Part shown: positions 26,199 through 35,340 of the stretch, in pieces
Position numbering within the stretch: the first letter of the stretch is position 1
Layout: each line of letters begins with the position of its first letter
From: Akkermansia muciniphila
Lineage (GTDB): Bacteria; Verrucomicrobiota; Kiritimatiellia; RFP12; JAAYNR01
Length of the DNA: 64,000 nucleotides
Assembly (NCBI GenBank): GCA_945870025.1
Contig: CAMBQN010000012.1
Location: 17,979 to 81,978 of the forward strand
Direction of reading: 5' to 3'
Program-made: the position numbers and the translations under genes
The notes under the pieces: model-generated
Seen by the model: only the letters and a program-made list of their open reading frames with translations
Database searches by the model: none
Told to the model about the DNA's origin: nothing

Positions 26199-27482
26199 TT
26201 ACGACTGCTTCAGCAGTTTCCTCAACCGCATCTGGCATTCGCACATGGCGCGGCCGGTGTGATAGGAGTTCTTCCAGTCGTTGCCCACGTTGGTGTCGAG
26301 CGGCTTGCCTTCGCGGTCGAGCAGCACGCGCCACTCGCCGATCGCGTGGACGATCATGTGCTGGTTGATGAAGTCCCAGAGGCACTCGAAGGCATCGAGG
26401 CAGCACGGGTCGTGAAACGCCTCGTAGGCGTCGAGGAAACCGACCAACGCCTCGGAGTGCTGCCAGAACTCTTTCTCGAGCACCAGCGCGCCGCCCTTGC
26501 GCAGGCCGTCGCGGTAGATGCCGCCGTATTTCCAGTCCACTCCGTACTTCAGCGCGTTGTCCACCAGCTTGCGCAGCAGCGACTCATACGGCTTCGGATC
26601 GGCATCGGCAATCGCGAGCGCGCGGTGCATCAACCAGACAAGCTCAAGGTTGTGCCCGTAGGAGGTCGTCTCGGTCGGTTGCGCCGGACGCTCGCCGAAA
26701 CGTTCGGCGTTCCAGGTGCGCTTCACGGCAATGGCCGGGATCGGCTTCCAGCTCAAGTCGAACTGGTTCAGACCGCAGCCACGCTTGGTATCAATCATGT
26801 GCGCGCAAATCAGGTCCAGGACCTCCATCAACTTACGACGGTGCAACGGCAGACGGGATGCCTCGTAGAGCGTGGTAAAAGACTCCATCAGGTGCATGTG
26901 TGTGTCCAGCCCCTTGCGGTCGCCGCCGGAGAAGCCGGGCTCCTCGGGTGACCAGTCACGGCAGAGGTTCTCGTAGTAGCCGCCGTGGCGGGTGTCGGCC
27001 GCGAACTTCTGCAACAGGTCGAACGTGCGCGAGGCATGCTCCACGCCGCGCTTGTCGCCGGTGCCCAGCGTGTATTCGGCCATGGCATAGATCGCGAAGC
27101 TCTCGCCGTAGACGATCTTGCCCATGTCACTCTTGCTGCCGTTGGGCTTGGTCTGCCAGTACCAGCCGCCGTGCTTGGGATCCCAGAAGTTCTTCAACAT
27201 GAACTCGGCCCCGCCGCGTGCCAACGCCGCGCTGCCCTTGACCTTGGGCTGCTGGCGGCAGAGATTCGAGAACCACCAGACCAGCCGCGCCTGGGTGTTG
27301 ACGTACTTCTCCTTCATCGGCTGGGCCTCGCCCTGTTCATTAAAACACGTCAGATATCCGCCATGCTTTGCATCCCGCGCACGGGCATGCCAGAACGGGA
27401 TGAGGCCAGTTGTCAGATGCTGCGTGATCTCGCCTTCGAGGCGTTGCAGACGCTGGACGGTTTTCTTGGATGCTTGACTCAT
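26199..27482 (-). CDS. N-acylglucosamine 2-epimerase/cellobiose 2-epimerase family protein
   Basis: The 427-residue cytoplasmic enzyme has the (alpha/alpha)6 barrel of the AGE superfamily. Recognisable segments are YVNTQARLVWWFSNL, GGWYWQTK, YGESFAIYAMAEY, THMHLMESFTTLYEAS, SYGHNLELVWLMHRA with the catalytic His region, and KEFWQHSEALVGFLDAYE followed by GEWRVLLDREG. These positions fit cellobiose/mannobiose 2-epimerases as well as GlcNAc epimerases; in a beta-mannosidase context, epimerising mannobiose-type disaccharides is attractive but inferred. GAGGAG lies before the ATG at 27482. It is downstream of the beta-helix and GH2 genes on the same strand with a 105-base gap, so it may belong to that operon. 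Confidence 0.87.
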   Translation of the reverse strand: MSQASKKTVQRLQRLEGEITQHLTTGLIPFWHARARDAKHGGYLTCFNEQGEAQPMKEKYVNTQARLVWWFSNLCRQQPKVKGSAALARGGAEFMLKNFWDPKHGGWYWQTKPNGSKSDMGKIVYGESFAIYAMAEYTLGTGDKRGVEHASRTFDLLQKFAADTRHGGYYENLCRDWSPEEPGFSGGDRKGLDTHMHLMESFTTLYEASRLPLHRRKLMEVLDLICAHMIDTKRGCGLNQFDLSWKPIPAIAVKRTWNAERFGERPAQPTETTSYGHNLELVWLMHRALAIADADPKPYESLLRKLVDNALKYGVDWKYGGIYRDGLRKGGALVLEKEFWQHSEALVGFLDAYEAFHDPCCLDAFECLWDFINQHMIVHAIGEWRVLLDREGKPLDTNVGNDWKNSYHTGRAMCECQMRLRKLLKQS

Positions 27483-27587
27483 TGGTTTTTCTCCTCAAAC
27501 AGACGTTACTTTTTCTCAGAACAGGGAAACAGAATACAGGGAGCCATCAGGGACAGCCACAAAATTCTAAGCGCCCGCCGCGACCTG

Positions 27588-30164
27588 TCAGCCCTCAGGC
27601 CCGCAAGCGAAGGGGACAAAACCCGTCTTCAACGCAGGCGAATCCCGATGCAACCGGAAATCCCCGTGCCGCGGGTCAACGAACAACGGGTCGGCGACCC
27701 TGCCAGCCCCATCGCCGGCATGCCGCTGCCAAGCCGCGAAATCGAGGGTCTGCACGGGCAGCGCGACCGCAGCCATTGCGCGCCAGTCAGCGGATTGCGA
27801 ATCTGGAATTACGAGAGCCTGGCGGACCCAGGCCTGGATCGCCTCCAGCGAAACGGTCAGCGCCACCGACCAGCCCTCCGCAACGGGGATCACGGCCTGT
27901 TTCCATTCGAACGTGCGCGGCTCGTCGCAGCCGTACCAGGTCACCGCCGTTTCCCCGTCGGCCGTCACAATGCACCGCACCATGGCCGGACACAACGCGA
28001 AGGGTTTAAGGAATACCTCGATATGCGCGCGCCAGTCTCCCCAGGGCGGCTGCCCCGGCTCGCCCGCACCGGGCGCACCGGCGAAACGACCTGTCACTGA
28101 GAGAGCACGCCCGTCGTGCTCGAAGCGGAACTCCCCGGCATCCCCGACCATCAGCCCCGGCCGGGCCTGGGGATGAAGCGTGCGTACCGTGGTGCCAGAC
28201 GCAGGGAGCGGCAGAAAACGCGGCGCTTCATCGGCCAGCCGGTCCTTGATCGGCTGTGTACCGAGGTTGCGCCACCCGCCCTCGAACCGAACCGCGCCAT
28301 CCTCGCACCAGTACAGGTTGCCGTCGAACCGCGAGCAATCCTTGCGCCAGCGCACGTCATCCACCCGCTTCACCATCGGTGTTCCGCGCGCCACAATGAT
28401 GTTATGTTCGAAGATCAGGCCCAGGTGCCCCTCCATCCGGGTGTAGGCCAGCACCGCATCGCCGCCGTAGGCGAAAATATTATTGCGCACCCGGTTGTTG
28501 CGTCCATAGTGCTGATGAAAGACCTCGCGGTCCGTGTTGTAGCAGAGGTTGTTCTCGATCAGCAGGTCGCTGCTGCCCTCGTCGGGATACATTGCCCAGC
28601 CGCCGTAGCGGAGGCTGCGTATGTCATGGATCCGGTTGTGGCGCACACGCGTGCCGGCGGCAGGCCCGAGCATGTAGACACCGCCCATGTCGGACAACAA
28701 TCCCTTGCCGAGATCATGGATGTGGTTCCATTCGATCACGTTGCCGTAGGCATCGCTTTCGGAATAGCCCCAGTTCCAGCCCACCGAAATGCCCGAGTAA
28801 TAGAAGTCATGAATATGGCAGCGCTGCACCGTGTTCCCGCTGGCGCGGCCAATGAGCACCCCCACCCCAGTCAGCCAGATGTGCCCGCCGTCAAAGATCT
28901 CGCTCCCCTCGATCACGCAGCGGCGACAGCCATGCCAGATCTTGACGCCGCCCGCGCCGAGGTCGTGAATGGTCCCGTTGCGGAAGGAGACTTCCACCGC
29001 GCCGTCGGCACATTCGAGGCCATAGCCGCTGACATGCGCAATGCGGCACTTCTCGAAGGTAATTCCCTCGCAACCGCCCCCAATCCACACCGCGCCAGGC
29101 ACCTTCGCCGCAGCCTGAGACGCCGGCTGATCCGCGATCGCCTCGGTCCCGTAAGGGCTCCACTCGCCATGCTCAAAATCGATATGCTCAAAGCGCAGGA
29201 ACCGGGCTCCCTCTATCTCCAGCAGGCGCTCAATTCCGCCGGCCACCGTCTTGACCGCATCCGGCGCCTCGCCGGCCCGCGGCCTGTACCACACGCAGCG
29301 CGCTGCCGGATCGAGGCACCATTCGCCCGGCTCTGTCAGTGCCTCTAGGACGTTCTCGATGACATAGTCCAACCCGTCGCCCGGCGCATTGGCCAGTTGC
29401 AGTTGCGTGTAGCGATCCAGACGGACGGTGCCATTGGCTTCATCAATGGAGAGCAGTCGTACGCGGGGGTTCAGCCAGAGCCCGCGAAACTGCACGTCAA
29501 TCGCCGTGATGTTCGACCAGGCCGCCGAAAAATCGCCCGGCCGGAAGCCGAACCTGTTGGTTCCACGCCGGTAGCACTCAAAATTGACAAACGACGCATC
29601 CGGAGTGGCGGCCACGCGGTAGGCCCCCTGTTTCGGCAGGGAGGCGCGCGGCCGGCGTTCGCCGTTGATCCAGAGCTGCCGGAAAAAGCGCGACTCACTA
29701 TCCAACCACGGCACGTCTGCACGCCAGACCGCACGCCCGTTGAGCGTGGCGGGCTGCCACCCCGTGATGTCGCGCCCGCCGCTGATCGTGACGGTCTCGC
29801 CCTCGGCCGCGCGCCAGGTCACCGGCCAGGTCCGCCCGTCAAAGTGCCCCCGCACGCCATAGCCCGAATCGTCCGCGCCAAAGCGCCAGGTCTGCTCGAG
29901 GTGGTAACACCCCCCGGCCAGCATTACTTCCACCGGCTCCGCGGTCGCTCCGATGCCGGGCCATGTGTGCGTGGTGTACCCGCCACCGCGCAGCAACACC
30001 TCCATCGGCTCCGCCCCGGTCTGGTCGCGCTTCCACATGCGGACGGCTGTCTGCGCCGCCGTCAGCGTCCGCAGCGGCCCATCCGTAAGCTCCGCGTTAG
30101 GCGTCGGCACTGCGCCCGACCACCCGTCGTTGCCCGCGTCGCAGGAGACAAATATGCGTTTCAT
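27588..30164 (-). CDS. Right-handed parallel beta-helix protein (polysaccharide lyase/hydrolase-like)
   Basis: The 858-residue protein contains a long parallel beta-helix from about residue 290 to 560, visible as repeated short turns such as GITFEKCRIAHVSGYGLEC, NTVQRCHIHDFYYSGISVG, NVIEWNHIHDLGKG and LLIENNLCYN. The fold is shared by polysaccharide lyases and some glycoside hydrolases; the catalytic residues cannot be assigned. The C-terminal 200 residues form a beta-sandwich-like region. No clear signal peptide is seen, although MKRIFVSCDAGNDGWSG is the common start of this family. Its ATG shares a base with the stop of the upstream GH2 gene (TAATG), so translation is coupled. Two copies of a 13-residue segment (residues 51-63 and 75-87) point to a small tandem duplication. 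Confidence 0.75.
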   Translation of the reverse strand: MKRIFVSCDAGNDGWSGAVPTPNAELTDGPLRTLTAAQTAVRMWKRDQTGAEPMEVLLRGGGYTTHTWPGIGATAEPVEVMLAGGCYHLEQTWRFGADDSGYGVRGHFDGRTWPVTWRAAEGETVTISGGRDITGWQPATLNGRAVWRADVPWLDSESRFFRQLWINGERRPRASLPKQGAYRVAATPDASFVNFECYRRGTNRFGFRPGDFSAAWSNITAIDVQFRGLWLNPRVRLLSIDEANGTVRLDRYTQLQLANAPGDGLDYVIENVLEALTEPGEWCLDPAARCVWYRPRAGEAPDAVKTVAGGIERLLEIEGARFLRFEHIDFEHGEWSPYGTEAIADQPASQAAAKVPGAVWIGGGCEGITFEKCRIAHVSGYGLECADGAVEVSFRNGTIHDLGAGGVKIWHGCRRCVIEGSEIFDGGHIWLTGVGVLIGRASGNTVQRCHIHDFYYSGISVGWNWGYSESDAYGNVIEWNHIHDLGKGLLSDMGGVYMLGPAAGTRVRHNRIHDIRSLRYGGWAMYPDEGSSDLLIENNLCYNTDREVFHQHYGRNNRVRNNIFAYGGDAVLAYTRMEGHLGLIFEHNIIVARGTPMVKRVDDVRWRKDCSRFDGNLYWCEDGAVRFEGGWRNLGTQPIKDRLADEAPRFLPLPASGTTVRTLHPQARPGLMVGDAGEFRFEHDGRALSVTGRFAGAPGAGEPGQPPWGDWRAHIEVFLKPFALCPAMVRCIVTADGETAVTWYGCDEPRTFEWKQAVIPVAEGWSVALTVSLEAIQAWVRQALVIPDSQSADWRAMAAVALPVQTLDFAAWQRHAGDGAGRVADPLFVDPRHGDFRLHRDSPALKTGFVPFACGPEG

Positions 30165-32641
30165 TATTTTCCCATCTGGTTGCCGACGAACAGGATGCGC
30201 GGCGGGGTCCGGCCCGACCATGGAATCGTGTACGGCTGGCCGGGGAAGACATCGAAGAAATTGTCTGCCCATTTGCGGCCGCCATCCAAGTCCAGGCACA
30301 CGCGCCACGCAAAGGTCTTGCTTGTGAAGGTGGCCTGGCCGTTGCGGCAGGTGATCCGCACATGGGCCCGCGGCCAACGCATCTCCTTAAACAGCGGGAG
30401 CAGGAGACGATCGCGCGCCACGACTTCACCGCCGACGGTCAGCACCGCGAAGGCCGCGCTGGCGTTGGGCTGCGTCCACAACCGCCGCGGGAATGTGGCG
30501 ATCGGCACGGACGTGTTGGGCGGCAGCACCACCTCCTGCACGCGGTCCACCGGATACTGCCCCACCAGCGTGAACACGCCGAACCGCAGACTGGCCGACA
30601 CGGCCTCGCGCGTCTCGTTGATGCCATAGACGACCACGTCCTTGGCGTCGTCCTCGGCCACCACCACGACATTCACCGGTGCAAACGCACGGCGAACCGG
30701 GTGGAACGGCGGCGTGCGGTTCAGGTTGTAGTCGACCGTGGCCCAGCCGCGGACCATCGGCCAACAATCGTTGAGCGCCCAGAAAACGGCGGACGAGGAA
30801 TCGAACATGCGCCGGTGGAAGTTGCGGATGTATTCGCCAAGCCCTTCGCCCTGCAACACGCCGCCCCAGTAGACGTATTCTTCGATGGAGAGCTTTTCCG
30901 GATCCATCCCGAGCCAGTTCTGGAAGATCTTGTACCCCTGCCACATGCCGATGGCGTTGTCGTGCGTATCCCAGGCCAGCGACCCCATCTTGCGCTGGTC
31001 CGGCGGCAGGCAGCGCAGCACGGTGGGGAGCGAGGTCGGGCCGAGAATCCCACCTTCGTTCGGGAACCGGCAGATCATCTTGCGGTACTTGCGGAAGTCC
31101 ATGTCCGTGAACCCGAGTTCCCAGGGGTGCTGATCGCCCATGTCGTGGCGCGTCGGCGACTGTAGATCCGGCGACATCGGCGAGCTGGGCTGATAGTAGC
31201 GGGTGCCGTCGTTTTCGCGGACGATCCGCGGCAGCACATCGTGGAACCAGCCATGGTCCGGATACGACACGCCGCCCTCGTACCCCCACTCCCAGGCAGC
31301 CTGCTCCATCTCGTTGTTGCCGCACCACACGATCAGGCTGGGGCGGTGCGCCAGGCGGCGGACCTGATACGCCGCTTCCTGTTTGAGGTCCGTCAGGAAG
31401 GCGTAGTCATTCGCCGGATACTTTCCGCAGGCGAAGATGAACTCCTGCCAGACCAGCACCCCGCGCCGGTCGCACTCGTCATAAAACTCGTCGGCCGCAT
31501 ACAGCCCGCCGCCCCACACGCGAATAAAATTGCCGTTGGACTCGAGCGTGCGGTCCACGAGCGTGCGGTAGCGCGCGCGGTCCAGCCGGACCGGGATCAG
31601 GTCCGCTGGCACCAAGTTTCCGCCCTTGCAAAAGATCTTGCGGCCATTGATCTCGATCGTGAAGTACCGGCCGGCTTCCGGGTGCGGATCCTGGTTCACC
31701 CGCACGCAGCGGAACCCGACCTTACGGAGCGCCACCACCTTGCCACCACGCGCAGGCACCAGCGTCACCTTCACGGTGTAGCGGTTGGCCGCGCCGTGTC
31801 CGACCGGCCACCACAGGCGCGGCTTGGGCAGCATCACCTTCGCCTCGACACACGACACGCCCTTCCGTATCTCGACGGGCGTCTCGGTCTTGACACGCGC
31901 CTCCACGACTTCCACGCGCAGGACCGCCTTGACCGGCTTCTCCTCCAAACCCTCGACGTGCATCCGCGCCGTCACCGTGCCGGCGGCATAGTCTTCCGAC
32001 ACCTCGGCCAGCACCGACGCCTGGTCGCAGCGGAAGGCCTCCACGATTTCCAGTCGGACCGCGCCATGGATGCCGACATTCAGCATGCGCGGTGCGTGGT
32101 CCCAGCCGCTGGAATGCTGCGGCTTGCGCAGCCAGGGGCGCTTGGTGAGCTGGCCGCTCGTGTTGACGTTGAACCCCTCGTTGGAGCGATTGGCGGCGTG
32201 GAAAAGCCCGCTATCGAGCTTCACGACCAACACATTCTCGCCCTTCGCGAGCAACGCCGTAACGTCGAAGTGGCAGGGATAGAACGAGTTCGCGTGCGTG
32301 CCTACCGGCTTGCCGTTGAGGTTGATTTCCGCGGCGAGGTCGAGCCCTTCGAAGACGAGAAACGCCTTCTGGCCCTTGCGCAGGGCTGGCGCCTGGAACG
32401 TGCGGCGGTAGTACCAGAAGCGCTCCTCGACCCAGCGGCACTCCAGCACATTCAGCCCGTCGTGCGGGTCCTTGATGATCCCGGCCCGCATCAGGTCCTG
32501 GTGCACGGCGCCCGGCACCGTGGCCGGGATGGCGCGGCGTTGGTCGGCGGGGTCTTCCAGCGCCTTTACTTCGCGCGGCCCGCGGTCGCCATCGTGCCAG
32601 CGCAAGGACCATTTGCCGTTGAGATCGAGGGTTGTGCGCAT
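30164..32641 (-). CDS. GH2-family beta-mannosidase-like enzyme 1
   Basis: The 825-residue protein has the GH2 order: a sugar-binding domain (LNGKWSLRWHDGD; AEINLNGKPVGTHAN), an Ig-like domain, then a TIM barrel. The acid/base is Glu444 in VWCGNNEMEQ. The nucleophile is probably Glu529 in RFPNEGGILGP. The start of the barrel, VRVWGGGLYAADEFYDECD, is typical of the beta-mannosidase branch. There is no signal peptide, so it likely cleaves short imported mannosides in the cytoplasm. AAAAGGAA before the ATG is squeezed between the start codon and a repeat island 20 bases upstream. It is coupled to the beta-helix gene downstream. A second paralogue lies at 54216-56717; they are clearly different in sequence. 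Confidence 0.88.
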   Translation of the reverse strand: MRTTLDLNGKWSLRWHDGDRGPREVKALEDPADQRRAIPATVPGAVHQDLMRAGIIKDPHDGLNVLECRWVEERFWYYRRTFQAPALRKGQKAFLVFEGLDLAAEINLNGKPVGTHANSFYPCHFDVTALLAKGENVLVVKLDSGLFHAANRSNEGFNVNTSGQLTKRPWLRKPQHSSGWDHAPRMLNVGIHGAVRLEIVEAFRCDQASVLAEVSEDYAAGTVTARMHVEGLEEKPVKAVLRVEVVEARVKTETPVEIRKGVSCVEAKVMLPKPRLWWPVGHGAANRYTVKVTLVPARGGKVVALRKVGFRCVRVNQDPHPEAGRYFTIEINGRKIFCKGGNLVPADLIPVRLDRARYRTLVDRTLESNGNFIRVWGGGLYAADEFYDECDRRGVLVWQEFIFACGKYPANDYAFLTDLKQEAAYQVRRLAHRPSLIVWCGNNEMEQAAWEWGYEGGVSYPDHGWFHDVLPRIVRENDGTRYYQPSSPMSPDLQSPTRHDMGDQHPWELGFTDMDFRKYRKMICRFPNEGGILGPTSLPTVLRCLPPDQRKMGSLAWDTHDNAIGMWQGYKIFQNWLGMDPEKLSIEEYVYWGGVLQGEGLGEYIRNFHRRMFDSSSAVFWALNDCWPMVRGWATVDYNLNRTPPFHPVRRAFAPVNVVVVAEDDAKDVVVYGINETREAVSASLRFGVFTLVGQYPVDRVQEVVLPPNTSVPIATFPRRLWTQPNASAAFAVLTVGGEVVARDRLLLPLFKEMRWPRAHVRITCRNGQATFTSKTFAWRVCLDLDGGRKWADNFFDVFPGQPYTIPWSGRTPPRILFVGNQMGK

Positions 32642-32660
32642 GGGTTGGTTCCTTTTCTGA

Positions 32661-32707
32661 GAATCGATTGCTACCGATTGCTGTCGGCAGCAGTCGATTG
32701 CTGTCGG
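32661..32707. repeat. Left island of four-helix-bundle element 2 (CGATTGCTGTCGG dialect)
   Basis: Three to four copies of an (A/T)CGATTGCT(GT/AC)CG unit. Bases 32665-32687 match the reverse complement of 33271-33293 at 22 of 23 positions, so this four-helix-bundle gene is bracketed by inverted repeats. The stop codon of that gene (complement of 32671-32673) is inside the unit. The island begins 20 bases before the start codon of the GH2 gene. Confidence 0.8.
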
Positions 32708-33234
32708 TTTTTCTCAAAATCCACCACGCCGCGGCAAGCCGGGTAGCCGGTGCAGCCCCAGAAGGGCTTGTTGTCTTTGCGGGTCTTGCGCAGGCGCGTG
32801 GGTGCGCCGCACTGGGGACACTTGGGGCCTTCGCCCTCGGCAACCCCGTCCTGTTGCGTGCGGGCCTCGCCACGCACCGTGCTCATGCGCTCGCGGAAGC
32901 CGCCTTTTTCCACAAACTCTTCCCCGACGCTCTTGATGTACTTGTCCATCAGCCACTTGTTGTAGTCGTCGCGCAGTTCACAGAGGCTGGCGCGCGCCAC
33001 GTCGAGAAGCTCAAGCGCGGTGGAATAGGAGGTCATGAGCCGCTCCGAACCTTCGGCAAAGTTGCGGTACCCCGACCGTGCCGCGTGCGTCATCTGCGCG
33101 TAGGTGCGTCCGCCCGGGTCGTTCCGCAGCTCCAGGAATCGCTCGCAGAAGTGGCCGGTGCCGAGCTCTACCACGTTGGCCAGCACAAAGGCATCGAGAA
33201 AGCGATACCCAGCCGATTTGCGGAAGAGCTCCAT
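32671..33234 (-). CDS. Four-helix-bundle protein with C-terminal topoisomerase-type zinc finger (element 2)
   Basis: The 187-residue protein shares its layout with the product of 25358-26134 but has a shorter helical part. It keeps RTYAQMTHAARSGYRNFAEGS and LLDVARASLCELRDDYNKWL, the core of the four-helix-bundle suffix family. The zinc finger has Cys139, Cys142, Cys161 and Cys167 (WGCTGYPAC). The final twelve residues (NRQQSTAADSNR) and the stop come from the left repeat island. I use the ATG at 33234, which follows AAGGGGAAC; a more upstream start would run into the right repeat island and add unconserved residues. The unit interrupts what would otherwise be a continuous minus-strand glycosidase operon between 33310 and 32641. 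Function unknown; nucleic-acid binding is likely from the domains. Confidence 0.82.
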   Translation of the reverse strand: MELFRKSAGYRFLDAFVLANVVELGTGHFCERFLELRNDPGGRTYAQMTHAARSGYRNFAEGSERLMTSYSTALELLDVARASLCELRDDYNKWLMDKYIKSVGEEFVEKGGFRERMSTVRGEARTQQDGVAEGEGPKCPQCGAPTRLRKTRKDNKPFWGCTGYPACRGVVDFEKNRQQSTAADSNR

Positions 33235-33247
33235 GGGTTCCCCTTTC

Positions 33248-33293
33248 GAATCGATTGCTGTCGAAAGCGGCCGACAGCTATCGGTAGCAATCG
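33248..33293. repeat. Right island of four-helix-bundle element 2
   Basis: GAATCGATTGCTGTCG (33248-33263) faces CCGACAGCTATCGGTAGCAA plus TCG (33271-33293), making a local hairpin. GAATCGATTGCT also repeats directly at 32661-32672. The island lies between the ribosome site of the four-helix-bundle gene and the stop codon of the upstream gene at 33310. Confidence 0.8.
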
Positions 33294-33309
33294 ACACTCG
33301 TCACCGCGT

Positions 33310-35340
33310 CTACCCCAACTCCACCACCGTGTAAATCCCCAGGTTCTCCACGGTCAGCGTGTTGCCCTCGACACGCGCTTGAGCGTCCGAAGCTGGAAAG
33401 GAGTGAACCTGCGCCTTCTTCGGTTTCCACCCCAGCTTGAACGCTGCGCGCGGGATCGGCTCGATGCATCGTGTACCGGAATTCAGGCGGTAGTTCACCA
33501 GGTGCAGCGCATAGCCCTTGCCCTGCTTGTGCAGCGAGATGCCCAGATCCGCCACTTCCTGGGCCTCGACCATCGATCCGGCTTCCTGCAGGTGGTTCTT
33601 GAAATCCTGGAACTTGTGGAACGTGAAGCGCGTATCGGCCAGACGCGGGTCAACCTTGCCGGTGGCCACCAGGCGCCCGCCCTTTTTCTGCCAGGCGCGC
33701 AACAGCCGGATCTCGCTCTCCGGCAGGCTGTAGACGTCCGGCAGCACGATCTGCTGGTAGGCGGCCAGACGCTTGGCCGTCAGCGGCTCATCCGGGCTGA
33801 CGTACAGGACGTTGTAGAGCATGCGCTCGTTGGAGAGCGCCTGGCTGATGTCGTAGAAGGCCCGGAAGCCAGCATCCTTGATGGCGTCGCGGTGTCCGCC
33901 CAAAAACAGTTCGGCGTCGAGCGCGCTGCGCTGGTCGTAGAGGATGGCGGTATCGGCCACGAGCTGGTTCGTGAAGAGCGCCTCGTGGCTCTTAAGCCAG
34001 GCGCCCAGCTTTTGCTCCACCTCGAGGTTCGGATAGAAGGCGTCCTTCTTCAGGTTCATCAGCCAGGCGCCATACGGCACGGCCAGATTGAACCCGTGCG
34101 CGAGCGGCTCCAAGCGGAACAGGATATAGGTGTCGTGCTTGGCGTTGTCGATGTCCTGCATGATCTGGAGGACATGGCCGTTGGGATCCTCGATGAAGGA
34201 CCCCTCCTTGCCGCCGAAGAAGGCGTGGCCGTAGCGGTAGAAGCCGTCCTGACGGAGCTTCATGTCGCCCTTCTCGCCGATGATGTAATCGCAATGCGGA
34301 CGCGAGGAGGTGCCGTGCGGCAGGCAGTTATACATGTTCGCTGTCACCATCGCGGCCGTGCCGGTTTGCTTGCGCGAGTAAGCGCGCACATGCTCGGCGA
34401 TCTCGGCCACGTTGCGCTCGATCCCATCACACTGGAACTTCACAAACGCCTTGAACAGCGGGATGGAGAACCGCAGGTCCATTTGGGCACCGACGAGATC
34501 CGGGTCGGCATACCCCTTCTCCTTCAAGAAGGCGCGGTAGTCGAAGCGGTCGAGGTCCAGTTCCTTCGTCTCGTCGGACGGGTTCTTCTTCAGGTACGCG
34601 CGGAACTGCTTCATGCAGTCCTTGCAGAAGCACCCGGCGTTGTGCGCGCAGTGGAGGTGCGCGTCGAACTCATCGATGTGGACGCCGGGCGCACCGGCAT
34701 CGATCATGATCTCGATCTCCTTGCGGACGTATTGCATGAAGCTCGGCTTATTGCCGCAGGGGGTGTAGCAGGTGTGATCATGGCCGGGCACCAGCAGCCA
34801 GAGGGAGGAGATCGGCTTGCCGTCAAGTGTCGTGGCGCGAAACTCCTCCAGGAAGTCGGTGACCGGCTTGCCCTCCGAGTCTTTGATGCCGTTGGGGAAG
34901 TATTTCTTGATCGAGGGAAAAATCTTCGGATAGCGGTCGGTGGAAAGCTCGCGCATGCCCACCCACCCCTTCTTCCCGACGCCGCGCAGCTTGTTCAAGG
35001 AGAGCAGTTCCGACTCGTCCTCGCTGAACTCCGCCGGAAATTCCCAGAGCTGCGCCTTCCAGATCACGGCAAAGGGGAGGATGCCGCGCTGTTTGCACTC
35101 GGCGATAAACTCGGTGTCATTCAGATAGCCGTAGAAGCGCAGCCGCGCCGGGATGGCCTCGTTGGCCTCCTTGTCGAGGTACTGGAGGCCGATGGCGGCG
35201 CTCCCCAGACACGACCAGAGCAACATGTTGCCGCTCATGTCCACGACATCCTGCACCTGTTGCAAGCGTTTCATCGGCAGGCTCGGATGGTAATTCCAGT
35301 CCTGCCGGTACCAGCACATGTAATGTATTCCGCGAATCAT
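33310..35340 (-). CDS. Glycoside-hydrolase-like protein with beta-galactosidase-type trimerisation region
   Basis: The 676-residue protein begins MIRGIHYMCWYRQDWNYH and has an N-terminal TIM-barrel-like part (residues 1-370; GAPGVHIDEFDAHLHC could carry an acidic catalytic residue), followed by a segment like the GH42 trimerisation/Rossmann-type domain (ADTAILYDQRSALDAEL, QQIVLPDVYSLPESEIRLLRAWQKKGGRLVATG) and a small C-terminal beta domain. This points to a GH42-like or DUF-type glycosidase of unknown substrate. A cluster of Cys in HNAGCFCKDCMKQF might bind metal. No signal peptide. The start at 35340 follows AGGAG, which is itself part of a repeat island. Probably the first gene of the minus-strand unit running to the epimerase. 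Confidence 0.62.
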   Translation of the reverse strand: MIRGIHYMCWYRQDWNYHPSLPMKRLQQVQDVVDMSGNMLLWSCLGSAAIGLQYLDKEANEAIPARLRFYGYLNDTEFIAECKQRGILPFAVIWKAQLWEFPAEFSEDESELLSLNKLRGVGKKGWVGMRELSTDRYPKIFPSIKKYFPNGIKDSEGKPVTDFLEEFRATTLDGKPISSLWLLVPGHDHTCYTPCGNKPSFMQYVRKEIEIMIDAGAPGVHIDEFDAHLHCAHNAGCFCKDCMKQFRAYLKKNPSDETKELDLDRFDYRAFLKEKGYADPDLVGAQMDLRFSIPLFKAFVKFQCDGIERNVAEIAEHVRAYSRKQTGTAAMVTANMYNCLPHGTSSRPHCDYIIGEKGDMKLRQDGFYRYGHAFFGGKEGSFIEDPNGHVLQIMQDIDNAKHDTYILFRLEPLAHGFNLAVPYGAWLMNLKKDAFYPNLEVEQKLGAWLKSHEALFTNQLVADTAILYDQRSALDAELFLGGHRDAIKDAGFRAFYDISQALSNERMLYNVLYVSPDEPLTAKRLAAYQQIVLPDVYSLPESEIRLLRAWQKKGGRLVATGKVDPRLADTRFTFHKFQDFKNHLQEAGSMVEAQEVADLGISLHKQGKGYALHLVNYRLNSGTRCIEPIPRAAFKLGWKPKKAQVHSFPASDAQARVEGNTLTVENLGIYTVVELG

